Source: Actinomycetota bacterium
GTDB lineage: Bacteria > Actinomycetota > Geothermincolia > Geothermincolales > RBG-13-55-18
NCBI GenBank assembly: GCA_040757835.1
Contig: JBFLWJ010000008.1
Coordinates: 1-58,463 of the forward strand
DNA: 58,463 nt
Direction of reading: 5' to 3'
Below the pieces are notes generated by a model that saw only the letters and a list, made by a program, of their open reading frames with translations, ran no database searches and was not told the DNA's origin. Of the stretch, positions 34,471 through 43,885 are shown piece after piece (positions within the stretch are counted from its first letter, which is position 1; each line of letters opens with the position of its first letter). The translations under genes were made by a program, and so were the position numbers.

Positions 34471-35586
34471 GATGGTGATGTCTAGGTCTCCATCCGGAGC
34501 CAGATTCCACTCATACGTGGAATCTTCGCTCCCGTATACCATCTCCACCATGGCCTGGGTGGTGCCCACCATGAGGAGGTGCAGGCAGGCGTTCTCGATA
34601 CGCACGCTCAGGGTATTCCTGTCCCCGTTAAAAGAAGCGAGGTTTCCCAGCCCCCTCGCGGCTATCATGCGCCTGAAGGATGGGGCGTCCAGCTTCCAGT
34701 CAAAGTCCCGCATGCTCTCCGTGATGTATCTCCGCTGCGCCGCGATGACCGCCTCGGGGAGGTCCTCCCCCAACTCGGCCTCCAGGTCGCCGAGGATGGC
34801 GTCGAGTGAGCCGGGACCGAACAGTGACATCCTCCTGCCGTTCTCGGGATCGATGATGGTCCCTCCCTCCAGGTCCCAGTTACAGCGGCTGACCTCGTCC
34901 GGCAGGCCGCACTCCGGGCAACGCTCATACTGGATGTCGCCGGGCTTGAAATCGTACTTCTGCCTCCGTAGTCTCTCCTCGAGCTCGATGGGATGACTGC
35001 CCGGGCTGGCGGTTATGAGGTACGTCTTCTCCCCTATCTCCTGCCACTCTACCCACAGGTCCCTCTGCTCCACCGCTTCCACCGATCCCAGCATATCGGC
35101 AGCGTAGAGAGGGAGGGAATAGGGGTTACGGATCGCCTGGGAGCGCCAGGGATATGCCTCTCCCTTATCCCACCTTTGCCCCAGCGAGATGTCCCCGTAG
35201 CCATATATCCTGCCGATGTTATTGATGCTGAGGTTGAGCTCTCTTGCCATCTCGAGTATGCGGCGTTGCTCGGGTGAATCCCCGAGTTCTCCCTCCCGCA
35301 CTCCCTTTCTGGTCTCTTCAGAGGCGTTCCGCAGACCGTCCTCGTAGATCTTCTCCATATACCGCCTGGTCTCGCGACGGCGGCTCTCGATGATGATGTG
35401 CTCGATGGGGATACCGACCAGTCTCTCAACGCCCTCAAAGAGGTCGTCGATGTTTTCGGACTCGTAGAAGACCATGCGGCTCCTGGGCGACATGACCAGC
35501 GAGATGACCCCGCTGGCCTCCCACCTGTGGCCCTCGCTCACCATCCTCGGGACGCCGCACACCTCGCATGCTTCTATCTTACTCAT
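34453..35586 (-). CDS. Duplicated CxxC/V4R-like protein, paralog 1
   Basis: 377 aa, first (most 3') of six related genes. Two half-repeats are evident. The first half opens with C7EVC10G, then RWEASGVISLVMSPRSRMVFYES, the helix IDDLFEGVERLVGIPIEHIIIESRRRETRRYME and ends in NPYSLPLYAADMLGSVEA...VEWQEIGEKTYLITA. The second opens with ERCPECGLP near residue 220, then NGRRMSLFGPGSLDAILGDLEAELGEDLPEAVIAAQRRYI and ends IENACLHLLMVGTTQAMVEMVYGSEDSTYEWNLAPDGDLDITI. The layout resembles V4R (vinyl-4-reductase-like) small-molecule sensor domains, here a structural inference. GAGGTGAGGTGA precedes the ATG. It is separated from its nearest paralog by an EamA gene. Confidence 0.7.
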   Translation of the reverse strand: MSKIEACEVCGVPRMVSEGHRWEASGVISLVMSPRSRMVFYESENIDDLFEGVERLVGIPIEHIIIESRRRETRRYMEKIYEDGLRNASEETRKGVREGELGDSPEQRRILEMARELNLSINNIGRIYGYGDISLGQRWDKGEAYPWRSQAIRNPYSLPLYAADMLGSVEAVEQRDLWVEWQEIGEKTYLITASPGSHPIELEERLRRQKYDFKPGDIQYERCPECGLPDEVSRCNWDLEGGTIIDPENGRRMSLFGPGSLDAILGDLEAELGEDLPEAVIAAQRRYITESMRDFDWKLDAPSFRRMIAARGLGNLASFNGDRNTLSVRIENACLHLLMVGTTQAMVEMVYGSEDSTYEWNLAPDGDLDITIKVLRG

Positions 35587-35683
35587 TCACCTCACCTCAT
35601 AAGAGTCTCCACCATGGATATCAGCCGCTTACTCGGTAGTATCGCGTTGGAGCCGCATCCACTGAAGCGGAGCAAGGGCGGGG

Positions 35684-36595
35684 TTATTCCCGGACGCCCT
35701 TACGGAGGACCAGTGCGCCTGCAACGATGATCAGGATGCCGCCCACCAGGTCCTGCCAGCCGGGGTGCTCTCCCAGGAATATCGCCCCGAAGACGACGGC
35801 GCTCAGGGGCTCGAGGTAGGCGATGATCCCCACGTGCTGCGCCTTCACCTTCTTGACGGCGTAGATGTAGACGAGGCCCGCGAAGGCGGTGTGCACGGTA
35901 CCCAGGATGATCAGCGATGCCCACCCCTGCGTGGAGACGGGGAAGTAACGGAAAGCGCAGAAGGGGAAGAGCAGGGCGGCATTGATGGCCGTCTGGTAGA
36001 AAGTGACGGTCAGGGTAGGCGTATCCTCGCGCAGTTTCTTAAGGATAATGAGCAGGAAGGCGTACGTCACGGCGGCGGTGAGCGCGTAGACGAGGCCGGC
36101 GCCCTTCAGGCCTCCCTCGCCCGCCTGGCCGGTGAGGGAGATGAAGTACATGCCCGCCAGCGCCAGGAGCAGGGCGATCACCGTGATGCCCTCCAGCTTC
36201 TCCTTGAGGACCAGCGGGGCGAGGATGGCCACCAGCACCGGCGCGAGGTAGGTGATGAACTCCGCGTCCCCGATGGACAGGTTGTTCAGCGCTTTCATGA
36301 ACATGACCCAGTGGAAGGTAAGGACCGCGCCGCTCAGGAAGAGGAGGAAGGGGTGCTTGCCGGGGCGCAGCTGGTCCTGCTTCCCACCGGCGTAGATGAC
36401 CACGGTGAGGAAACAGATGCTGATCATGGCGCGCATGAAGACCACGAAGTACTCCTGGCCCGGCAGGTCCACCCACCTCAGGAACACCCCCACCGTGCCC
36501 CAGAGCACAGCGGCCCCCGCGATCATGAAGTATTCTTTGCCGCCGCTCTCGCTCAATCCCGCCTCCCTGGCGCTGTCAGGCGCGCGCTTTCCCAA
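35684..36595 (-). CDS. EamA-family (DMT) transporter
   Basis: 303 aa with ten predicted membrane helices in two EamA repeats: FMIAGAAVLWGTVGVFLRW at the start and GLVYALTAAVTYAFLLIILKKL in the middle. IIAYLEPLSAVVFGAIFLGEHPG is the typical second-repeat end. Members export or import metabolites and amino acids; substrate unknown. The assigned start is a TTG; the N-terminal 20 residues are hydrophilic, so a later start is possible. It sits between paralogs 1 and 2 on their strand and could move a ligand those proteins bind. Confidence 0.88.
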   Translation of the reverse strand: MGKRAPDSAREAGLSESGGKEYFMIAGAAVLWGTVGVFLRWVDLPGQEYFVVFMRAMISICFLTVVIYAGGKQDQLRPGKHPFLLFLSGAVLTFHWVMFMKALNNLSIGDAEFITYLAPVLVAILAPLVLKEKLEGITVIALLLALAGMYFISLTGQAGEGGLKGAGLVYALTAAVTYAFLLIILKKLREDTPTLTVTFYQTAINAALLFPFCAFRYFPVSTQGWASLIILGTVHTAFAGLVYIYAVKKVKAQHVGIIAYLEPLSAVVFGAIFLGEHPGWQDLVGGILIIVAGALVLRKGVRE

Positions 36596-36656
36596 AGCGA
36601 CTCAAGCTCTATTAATAAACGATAAACAGTATGATTGCACGCCGGGGTGACGGCGC

Positions 36657-36741
36657 GGGGTCAGCCCCTGACGTGTGACATTTTCATGTTTCTCCTTCAA
36701 GAATCGTCACTTGAGAGTGTCACATGTCGGGGGCTGACCCC
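36657..36741. repeat. Palindromic repeat element E (GGGGTCAGCCCC ends)
   Basis: An 85-bp unit with imperfect inverted arms: GGGGTCAGCCCCTGACGTGTGACA at the left and the complement of GGGGTCAGCCCCCGACATGTGACA-like sequence at the right end (36716-36741). It lies three bases past the stop of paralog 2 and could act as its terminator. Confidence 0.8.
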
Positions 36742-36744
36742 ATC

Positions 36745-37872
36745 CTAGGGGGAGATGGTGAGGTCGAGGTCGCCGTCCTCGCGTAGCTCCCATTGCCGGG
36801 TGGAACTCTCCTTTCCCAGGGCCAGCTCGTAAAGGGCTTGGGCCATTCCCACCAGGATGAGATGCATGCACGAATTCTCTATGGTGATGCTCACGCGCCC
36901 CTCTCCCGCGTCGAAACGGGTGACGTTGCCCAGCCCGCGCAACGACGTCAAGGCCGGCAGCGAGAACACGAGGCTGCGCAGCTCCTCCGCGTCCACCCTC
37001 TCATGCACGTAGCGCCTCTCGGCCTCGATGGCCGCTTCCACGATGGCACGGCCATGCGCCGCCTCCAGGTCGTCCAGGACCGCTTCCAGGGCGAGGGGTC
37101 CCAGGATGGCCACCCTGCGTCCCGTGTCCTCCGCGGTGATCGTGCCCTCCTCCAGGTCCCAGCGGTAGCGCGATATCGCCAGCGGCACTTCACATTCGCG
37201 GCAGCGCTCATACGTGATGTTCCCGGGCTTGTAGCGGTAATGCTTCCTCTGCAGCCTCTGCGCCAGCCCAAGCGGGTGTTCCCCGGGAACCGCGGTCACG
37301 CGCAGGCGGTCCTCCCCCGCCTCCTCGTAGACGACCCGCATATCGATGCCCTCGAAGGCCTCCACCGTACCCAGGCTGTCCGCCACCCAGAGGGGAACGG
37401 AGTAGGGATTGCGGATGATCTGGGTACGCCAGGGATACTCCTCTCCCGTATCCCATTTCTCGCTCAGGGACTGTTTGCCGTAACCGAAGACGGTCCCCAC
37501 GGCGAGGACCCGCTCGGTCATCTCCCTGCGCATCCTGGTCACCGTCTCCATGATCACGCGGCCGTATACCGTGCTCCCCACCTTCATATCCGTCTCCCCG
37601 AGCAAGTTGACGTTCCTGACCTCGAAGGGGAAGCTCCTCTCCATGAACTTCCTTGTCTCGCGCCGACGGCTCTCGATGACCATGGGCCCGATGGGCTCCC
37701 CCACTATCTCCTCCATACCCTTGAACATGCTGTCGATGGTGTTGGACTCGAAGAAGACCATGCGGTCGCGGGGGGAGTTGGCCAGGCTGATCACGCCGTT
37801 GTCTTCCCAGTGCAGCTCCCTGCCGATCATGGCGGGGAGGCCGCAGGTGCCGCACAGCTCAATAGTGCTCAT
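36745..37872 (-). CDS. Duplicated CxxC/V4R-like protein, paralog 2
   Basis: 375 aa, same two-half layout. N-terminal C7GTC10G, then LHWEDNGVISLANSPRDRMVFFES and FKGMEEIVGEPIGPMVIESRRRETRKFME. The second half begins ERCRECEVP, where the usual Gly after CxxC is Glu, then TGRRVAILGPLALEAVLDDLEAAHGRAIVEAAIEAERRY and ends IENSCMHLILVGMAQALYELALGKESSTRQWELREDGDLDLTI. It begins 15 bases after paralog 3, so these two form an operon. It is the most diverged second half of the six. Function unknown; sensor role inferred. Confidence 0.7.
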   Translation of the reverse strand: MSTIELCGTCGLPAMIGRELHWEDNGVISLANSPRDRMVFFESNTIDSMFKGMEEIVGEPIGPMVIESRRRETRKFMERSFPFEVRNVNLLGETDMKVGSTVYGRVIMETVTRMRREMTERVLAVGTVFGYGKQSLSEKWDTGEEYPWRTQIIRNPYSVPLWVADSLGTVEAFEGIDMRVVYEEAGEDRLRVTAVPGEHPLGLAQRLQRKHYRYKPGNITYERCRECEVPLAISRYRWDLEEGTITAEDTGRRVAILGPLALEAVLDDLEAAHGRAIVEAAIEAERRYVHERVDAEELRSLVFSLPALTSLRGLGNVTRFDAGEGRVSITIENSCMHLILVGMAQALYELALGKESSTRQWELREDGDLDLTISP

Positions 37873-37887
37873 AGCTCTTTTCCGTGG

Positions 37888-39018
37888 TTACCCCCGCAGG
37901 GTGATGGTGAACTCGAAATCGCCGTCATCGTCGAGCCTCCACTCGAAGGTGGAGCCGTCCGCGCCCAGGGCGGTCTCGTAGATGGCCTGGGCCATGCCCA
38001 ATACCAACAGGGGCATACAGGAGTTCTCGATGTGCACGTGCAACTGCTTCTCGTCCACCTCGAACACGGTGATGTTCCCCACCCCACGGATCGCGGCCAG
38101 TCGGCTGAAGGTGGTGCGGCCATGCCTCCAGTAGCCGCCCTCTATGCGGGACTTAACGTATCTTCTTTGCGCCTCCACCACCACCTCGGGGATGGAGGGC
38201 CCCAGTTCAGCCTCCAGGTCGTAGAGGACAGAGTCCATGGAGAAGGGGCCGATGATGGCCATGCGCCTGCCGGACTCCGGGTCGTGTATGGTCCCCTCTT
38301 CCAGGTCCCAATCGAGGCGGGCCACCTCCAGCGGTATGCCGCATTGCTGACAGCGCTCGAAGATGACCTCGCCCGGCTTGAAATCGTAGCGCCGGCGCTT
38401 GAGCCAGTCCTTCAGCTCCACCGGATGTTCCGCCGGGTAAGCGGTGTATTCATAGGTGTCCTCACCCCTGTTCTCGTAGCTTATCCAGCGATCGCGTCCC
38501 TCGAACGCCTCGACCGAGGCCAGGGCCTCCGCCGCGAAGAAGAGCACGGAGTGGGGATTGCGGATGATGTTCACGCGCCAGGGGTGTATGTCGCCGTTCC
38601 TCCAGAGAGGGCCCATGATTACGTCGCCATATCCATAGACCCGGCCCACATCCAGGACCTTCCTGGTGATGGACCTTCCGATGGGGTTACGGATCATCCT
38701 GACGACATGTTCGACGACGGGCACCTCTCCCAAGTTCTCGTTCACCGCCACCAGGGGTTTGATCATCCAGGCGGGGAAATGCTTCTCTATGTATCTCTTA
38801 ACCTCTCGCCGCCTGCTCTCGATGACGATGTGCTCCACGCTCATGCCGATGAGCTCCTCTATCCCCTTGAAGAGGTTATCGATGATCCTGGACTCGAAGA
38901 GCGCCACGCGGTTATGGGGTGACTTCTTGAGCGAGATGACGCCGTTGTCCCGCCACTCGAACTCGCTGCTCACCAGGAGCGGGGCTCCACATTCCCCGCA
39001 ACGTTCCCTTCGCTTCAT
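37888..39018 (-). CDS. Duplicated CxxC/V4R-like protein, paralog 3
   Basis: 376 aa. CGECG opens the first half, followed by EWRDNGVISLKKSPHNRVALFES and IDNLFKGIEELIGMSVEHIVIESRRREVKRYIE. The second half starts ERCQQCGIP, then SGRRMAIIGPFSMDSVLYDLEAELGPSIPEVVVEAQRRYV, and ends IENSCMPLLVLGMAQAIYETALGADGSTFEWRLDDDGDFEFTI. The ATG at 39018 has GGAGG eight bases upstream; the ATG at 39042 is less well placed. First gene of a two-gene unit with paralog 2. Confidence 0.7.
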   Translation of the reverse strand: MKRRERCGECGAPLLVSSEFEWRDNGVISLKKSPHNRVALFESRIIDNLFKGIEELIGMSVEHIVIESRRREVKRYIEKHFPAWMIKPLVAVNENLGEVPVVEHVVRMIRNPIGRSITRKVLDVGRVYGYGDVIMGPLWRNGDIHPWRVNIIRNPHSVLFFAAEALASVEAFEGRDRWISYENRGEDTYEYTAYPAEHPVELKDWLKRRRYDFKPGEVIFERCQQCGIPLEVARLDWDLEEGTIHDPESGRRMAIIGPFSMDSVLYDLEAELGPSIPEVVVEAQRRYVKSRIEGGYWRHGRTTFSRLAAIRGVGNITVFEVDEKQLHVHIENSCMPLLVLGMAQAIYETALGADGSTFEWRLDDDGDFEFTITLRG

Positions 39019-39204
39019 GTTCATGACCTCCAGGCCGGACAAGATGCTCTATGATTCTTCGCCCTAAACAACCGATTCCTTGAGCATGTGGAAGTGGCCG
39101 CTCCTGCCCTGTCGCGGGAGCCACGCAAGCGGCATTATCGCGGCTGTTCCACGGCTTCGCCTGCATTGCTCGGCCGGTCGTCGCCGGGACCAATAGCCCC
39201 GTTC

Positions 39205-40350
39205 TCAGGAAATATCCTCCAGCGCCGGGGATTCCACCGCGACCATGGCTTTCTTGCCCCTGACGGTCACGGTCAGGTCCCCATCATCGGAGAGCTCCCA
39301 CTCACGCGTGGAGGATTCCTTGCCCATGGCCATCTCGAAGAGGCCCTGCACCGTGCCCACCATGAGCAGGGGCATGCATGAGTTCTCGAAGGTCACGGTG
39401 AGGTAGTCGCGGTCCCCCTCGAACTGCACCAGGTTGCCCAGGCCGCGCAGGGCGCTCATGCGGTTGAAGATGACCATGTCCTTCCTCCACGATTCCTCGC
39501 TCAGGCTGGAGCGCAGGTGTCGCCGCAGCGCCTCGACGACCGCGTCCTGTATCTTCTCCCCAAGCTCCTCCTGCAGGTCATCGAGGACGGAGTCCACCGC
39601 CCAGGGCCCGAAGATGGCCATCCTCCTGCGGGTCGCGGGGTCGTAGATGGTCCCGTGCTCCAGGTCCCAGAGACACTCGCAGATCTCGGCGGGAACGCCG
39701 CAGTGCTGGCAGCGCTCGTAGAGGATCTCCCCGGGCTTGAACGGATAGCGCTTCTTCCTCAGCCTCTCCTTAAGCTCGAGGGGATGTCCGCCGGGCGAGG
39801 CGGTAACCTCGAAGATGCCCTCGGCGATCTCCCGGTACTCTACCCGCATGTCGGTCTGCTCGAAAGCCTCCACCGACCCCATCATCTCCGCGGGGTAGAG
39901 GTACATGGACCAGGGGTTGACGATCACCTGGGTGCGCCATGGGTAATCGACTCCGCTCTCCCAAAGCGTGCTGAACTTGATCTCGCCGTACCCGTAGACC
40001 AGGCCCATCTCGTTAACCTGCTGGTTGTAGCTGCGGCGCATCTCCACCAGCTCCTTCATGCCCGAGACGGGGTCGAAGGTCTGCATCGCCTCTATCTCCT
40101 CCGGGAAGCTGCGCTCTATATACTTCCTCACGTCCCGCCGCCTGCTCTCGGTTACGATGTGCCAGACACCCGATCCGATGAGTTCCTCGATCCCCCGGAA
40201 GAGGTTGTCGATGATGGCCGACTCGTAGAAGACCACGCGGTTGGTGGGAGACATGGTGAGTGAGATGACGCCGTTCTCCTCCCAGCGCTGGCCGGCGCTG
40301 ATCATGAGCGGCACCCCGCACTCCGGACATACCTCCATCCGCGGCACCAT
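39205..40350 (-). CDS. Duplicated CxxC/V4R-like protein, paralog 4
   Basis: 381 aa. CPECGVP, RWEENGVISLTMSPTNRVVFYES and IDNLFRGIEELIGSGVWHIVTESRRRDVRKYIE open the first half. ERCQHCGVP and RRRMAIFGPWAVDSVLDDLQEELGEKIQDAVVEALRRHL open the second, which ends IENSC-like FENSCMPLLMVGTVQGLFEMAMGKESSTREWELSDDGDLTVTV. A 15-residue C-terminal tail (KKAMVAVESPALEDIS) is unique to this copy. Start is uncertain among 40365, 40350 and 40338; AAGGAG precedes 40350 closely. The 162-bp gap to paralog 3 shows no gene. Confidence 0.7.
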   Translation of the reverse strand: MVPRMEVCPECGVPLMISAGQRWEENGVISLTMSPTNRVVFYESAIIDNLFRGIEELIGSGVWHIVTESRRRDVRKYIERSFPEEIEAMQTFDPVSGMKELVEMRRSYNQQVNEMGLVYGYGEIKFSTLWESGVDYPWRTQVIVNPWSMYLYPAEMMGSVEAFEQTDMRVEYREIAEGIFEVTASPGGHPLELKERLRKKRYPFKPGEILYERCQHCGVPAEICECLWDLEHGTIYDPATRRRMAIFGPWAVDSVLDDLQEELGEKIQDAVVEALRRHLRSSLSEESWRKDMVIFNRMSALRGLGNLVQFEGDRDYLTVTFENSCMPLLMVGTVQGLFEMAMGKESSTREWELSDDGDLTVTVRGKKAMVAVESPALEDIS

Positions 40351-40548
40351 CTCTCCTTCCAGCACGACTTGCTCTTACTTATTACTTTCGCCTCCACCCT
40401 GGCCATACTTAAGACATGGACTCGACCGATGTTTGGTTTATATATGGCGCGCATCATGCCCGGCCCCCGGGAGACGGACGGCAGGGGGCACCGTGCGGGG
40501 AACGCTCCCGGCGCGGAACGCCCCGGTCGGCCCGCCGGCGGGCGCCCC

Positions 40549-42360
40549 TCAGGGCGCGGAGCCGCTGCCCAGCATGAAGTCGATGATGGGGCCGAAGGCC
40601 TCGTTCTCGCGCAGGGCCGGGCGGTCGGCGGCTGCGGTGAGCACATCGATATGGTTGTAGCCTTCCAGGACCAGGCGCTCGCCCGGGGGCTCACCCTGCG
40701 AGAAAGGGTTGAGGTTGCTCCCGGCCATGATCTCGAGACATGGCAACCCGCTGAGCTCGGAGGCATGGAGGTAGTTGAGGCCGTACTCGGGCGCGAACGG
40801 GAAGAGCAGGGCGACCATGTCCACCATGAGGCGGGTGGTGAAGTACCACTCCAGGAGGTTGGAGGAACCCTTGTAGACCACCTGCGCGACGTCCCGGATA
40901 TCCGATACCTCCTCGGCCATGGTGGTGTAGGTGACGGTGCCCTGCGTGTCCTCGTACTCGGGATCGGCCACCCTGCCCACCTGGTCAAAATCCACCCACT
41001 CATAGAGCGGTCCCTTGCCCAGCGCGTAGACGGAGGGCCCGGCATCGTTGGCGATGAAGAGGGTGTCGAGGCTGACGAACGAGCCCAGCATATCGCCCAG
41101 CAGAGGTATCTGCGCCAGGTCCGCGGGCAGGGGGAAGTCTTTCTGGACCACGGCGCCCCCGGACAGAAAACCCATGCTGGCCTGGACTATCTTCACCGGC
41201 ATGAAGTTATCGTCGAGGATGGCGCCGAAGAGGGCCTCGCTGGTGTAACGGAAGTCGGTGATGTCCGGCACGTGTACCAGGAAATGGTCCAGGGAGCGGG
41301 AATGCAGCAGTTTGAGCATGAGGTCCACCAGCTCCGTCTCCGGCACCTCCTCCAGCAGGGTGGACTCCCGCTGCGGCTCCTGGTCGGCCTCCATGGCCGC
41401 CAGCTCCATGACGATGGGCGCGTCGGGGGTGAGGAGGGGGAAGATGCGCGGGATGGTGCCGCTGCGCAGCCCCTGCACCAGCTCCGCGTAGTAGGCCTCC
41501 ATGCCGTCGATATCGTCCGCCGGCGGGGGTTCCGCGGCCAGGGCGCCGGTTGCCGGCTCCATCATGCCCATGGTAAGCGAGAGGGCCCCGTCCAGCCCGA
41601 TAAGACCGGCGCAGTTGCGGTAGCCGGCGTCGTCCGTGGTGGTCGGGTCGCCGTCGAAGTCCCACGCGGCGAAGATGTGGGAGAGGGGCCCACCCAGGGA
41701 GTGTCCGCCCACGAAGACCTTGCCGCGGCGTACCTCGGGGTCCGGGACCATGGTGGTAATGACCGTGTAGATATCCTCCATGACCAGCTCCATACCGAAC
41801 TCCGACAGGTAGGGCGCGGTGGCGTCGGTGAGGAAACCGCCGAAGGTGGCGCCTCCAACCGCGGCGCCGTGGTTGTAGTAGTCGACGGCTACGCTCGCGT
41901 CGCCGGCCGCTTCCGCGGCGTTGAGCCCGGCCAGGTCCTCCAGGCGGTTGGGGCGGCGCTCCACCGCCCATACCTCTATGTCCGAACCCCGTTGCGCGGC
42001 CATGTAGACCAGCTGCCGCCCCAGGTACCAGAAGGCGTTGGCGCCGCAGTAGAAGCCGGGCGTGACCACCAGGACTGCGTCTGCCGCGGCGGGGTCGTCC
42101 CCGGCGGAGCGCGAACGGAAGCGCAGAAAGGTCAGCTGATCCGCAACCGCTGGAGCCGCGCCGTTGGCGGTGGGCGCCGGAGAATGGATGGAGACCTCCT
42201 CCACCGCGACGGCGGCGTCTACTTCCTCCCGGGTCCACGCGCGTTCAACGTTGGGATATGGCTCCTCCGGGACCGGCCCGCCGGGCATATAGCAGCCCGC
42301 GAGCAGGACGAGAGTGGCGATGACGGGAATAGAGGCGAGGTTGAGGAAATGCCTCTTCAT
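40549..42360 (-). CDS. Lipoprotein alpha/beta hydrolase
   Basis: 603 aa. A lipoprotein signal ends in VLLAGCYMPGG, so it is anchored outside the membrane. VLVVTPGFYCGANAFWYLGRQLVYM and VFVGGHSLGGPLSHIF (nucleophile Ser in G-H-S-L-G) identify an alpha/beta hydrolase; a late VLEGYNHIDVLTAA gives the catalytic His. The long middle region (about 230-500) is probably a cap. A PGGP/PEEP linker follows the lipid Cys. AAAGGGGG precedes the ATG. It sits between paralogs 4 and 5 on the same strand. Substrate unknown; a lipid or ester from outside the cell is possible. Confidence 0.8.
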   Translation of the reverse strand: MKRHFLNLASIPVIATLVLLAGCYMPGGPVPEEPYPNVERAWTREEVDAAVAVEEVSIHSPAPTANGAAPAVADQLTFLRFRSRSAGDDPAAADAVLVVTPGFYCGANAFWYLGRQLVYMAAQRGSDIEVWAVERRPNRLEDLAGLNAAEAAGDASVAVDYYNHGAAVGGATFGGFLTDATAPYLSEFGMELVMEDIYTVITTMVPDPEVRRGKVFVGGHSLGGPLSHIFAAWDFDGDPTTTDDAGYRNCAGLIGLDGALSLTMGMMEPATGALAAEPPPADDIDGMEAYYAELVQGLRSGTIPRIFPLLTPDAPIVMELAAMEADQEPQRESTLLEEVPETELVDLMLKLLHSRSLDHFLVHVPDITDFRYTSEALFGAILDDNFMPVKIVQASMGFLSGGAVVQKDFPLPADLAQIPLLGDMLGSFVSLDTLFIANDAGPSVYALGKGPLYEWVDFDQVGRVADPEYEDTQGTVTYTTMAEEVSDIRDVAQVVYKGSSNLLEWYFTTRLMVDMVALLFPFAPEYGLNYLHASELSGLPCLEIMAGSNLNPFSQGEPPGERLVLEGYNHIDVLTAAADRPALRENEAFGPIIDFMLGSGSAP

Positions 42361-42484
42361 GGCGGGTCCCCCTTTGTTACCGGCTCCCCTCTTAGGATCC
42401 CATTTATTCTAACACATATGAATACTTGTAAGTATAATTCCGCTAACCGTTCATGAGGGAGCTTTATCGCTCCGTACGGGGAGG

Positions 42485-42500
42485 AGATGGGGTCAGCGCT
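42485..42500. repeat. GGGGTCAG fragment (F) at the end of paralog 5
   Basis: GATGGGGTCAGCGCTC contains the conserved end of the palindromic family; the TGA stop of paralog 5 is the complement of its TCA. No second arm seen. It may be chance or a relic. Confidence 0.4.
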
Positions 42501-43620
42501 CTACGGTGATGGTCAGGTCGAGGTCTCCGTCGTCCGCCAGCTCCCACACTATCGAGGAGCTCTCCGCGTGGTAAACCATCTCGACCAGGGCCTGCACCGT
42601 GCCCAGCATGGGCAGGTGGAGGCAGGAGTTCTCGATGGTCATGTGCAGGTTGCCACGGTCCCCCTCGAAGCGCACCAGGTTCCCCAGCCCGCGCACGGCT
42701 ATCATCTGCTGGAAAGTCAGGCCGTCCCGGTTCCAGTTCTCGAGGTTCCAGGCTTCCTTGATGTACCGCCGCGTGGCCTCGATAACCGCCGCGGGCACTT
42801 CATCCCCCAGCTCCATCTCCAGGTCGTCGCAGATGGCGTCTACGGAGAAGGGCCCGAAGATGGCCATCCTCCACCCCGTTTCGGGATCGGTGATGATGCC
42901 CTTTTCCAGGTCCCATTCGCGGCTGGCCACGGCTTGCGGTATGCCGCATTCGGGGCAGCGCTCGTAGGCGATGTCGCCGGGCTTGAAGTCGTAGCGCCTG
43001 CGCTTGAGCCGTTCCTTCAGCTCCAGGGAGTGCGCGCCGGGATACACCTCGGTCCGGTACGAACCATCGCCGATGGCCTGATACGAGACCTGCATCTCGA
43101 CGCCCTCGAAAGCCTCCACCGAGCCCAGGTTGTCGGCGGCGATGAAGAGGATGGAATAGGGGTCGTGTATACGCTGGACCCGCCAGGGAAAATCGGCGCC
43201 GCTCTCCCACAACTCGCTGAGCACCTGGCCTCCGTAGCCGTAGTTCCTGGCGATATCGATGATGCTCTGGGTGATGACCCTCATGGTGGCGTACAGCGTC
43301 TCCTTCTCCTCCGGGGCCATCCTCACCATGCGATCCTGCAGGCTCGACTCCGTGCTGTCGACTATCTTGCGCACCTCCGGCGGAAAGGCCCTCTCGATGT
43401 ATCTCCTGGTCTCACGGCACCTGCTCTCTATGACGATGTGCTCGATGGGCACGCCAATGAGCTCCTCTATGCCCCCGAATATGCGGTCGATGGTCTCGGA
43501 TTCGAAGAAGACCATGCGGTTGCGGGGGGAGGCTGCCAGCGATATCACCCCGTTGTCCTCCCACCTCAGGCCGGCGCTGACCATGGTCGGAACGCCACAT
43601 TCCTCACATCTCTCTATCAT
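42493..43620 (-). CDS. Duplicated CxxC/V4R-like protein, paralog 5
   Basis: 375 aa. C5EEC8GVP opens, then RWEDNGVISLAASPRNRMVFFES and IDRIFGGIEELIGVPIEHIVIESRCRETRRYIE. The second half starts ERCPECGIP, then TGWRMAIFGPFSVDAICDDLEMELGDEVPAAVIEATRRYI, ending IENSCLHLPMLGTVQALVEMVYHAESSSIVWELADDGDLDLTI. Closest by eye to paralog 6 (shared TGWRMAIFGP and QALVEM). The 265-bp gap to paralog 6 (43621-43885) has no convincing gene and is probably its promoter. Confidence 0.7.
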   Translation of the reverse strand: MIERCEECGVPTMVSAGLRWEDNGVISLAASPRNRMVFFESETIDRIFGGIEELIGVPIEHIVIESRCRETRRYIERAFPPEVRKIVDSTESSLQDRMVRMAPEEKETLYATMRVITQSIIDIARNYGYGGQVLSELWESGADFPWRVQRIHDPYSILFIAADNLGSVEAFEGVEMQVSYQAIGDGSYRTEVYPGAHSLELKERLKRRRYDFKPGDIAYERCPECGIPQAVASREWDLEKGIITDPETGWRMAIFGPFSVDAICDDLEMELGDEVPAAVIEATRRYIKEAWNLENWNRDGLTFQQMIAVRGLGNLVRFEGDRGNLHMTIENSCLHLPMLGTVQALVEMVYHAESSSIVWELADDGDLDLTITVER

Positions 43621-43885
43621 CTCGATGCCCCCTGATCAGATGCTCCTCCCGGCATTATCTATATCGGCACGGCGGAGATGCCTGATGACTCTTCGCCCGC
43701 TTTCCTCGCTGACTTCGATGGCCTCCATGGAGGCGAGCTGGTCGCCGTAGCTGTCGCCCGGGTTTTCCCCTTACCTATATTTCCAAATCGAGGAGGTTAT
43801 ATCCTTCATGGGGGGGCGAGGACAAGCGGCGGCAATGTGGCACGAGGCAGGGTTTGCCCCAAGAGTGCCCTGTGTGCCGGGTGGG

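Noticed and set aside
36793..38922. 709-aa plus-strand open frame opposite paralogs 2 and 3
   Set aside because: It mirrors the conserved minus-strand proteins and repeats with their periodicity, as expected of a shadow.
40369..42456. 695-aa plus-strand open frame opposite the lipoprotein hydrolase
   Set aside because: The minus strand has a lipobox, GHSLGG motif and ribosome site; the plus frame has none.
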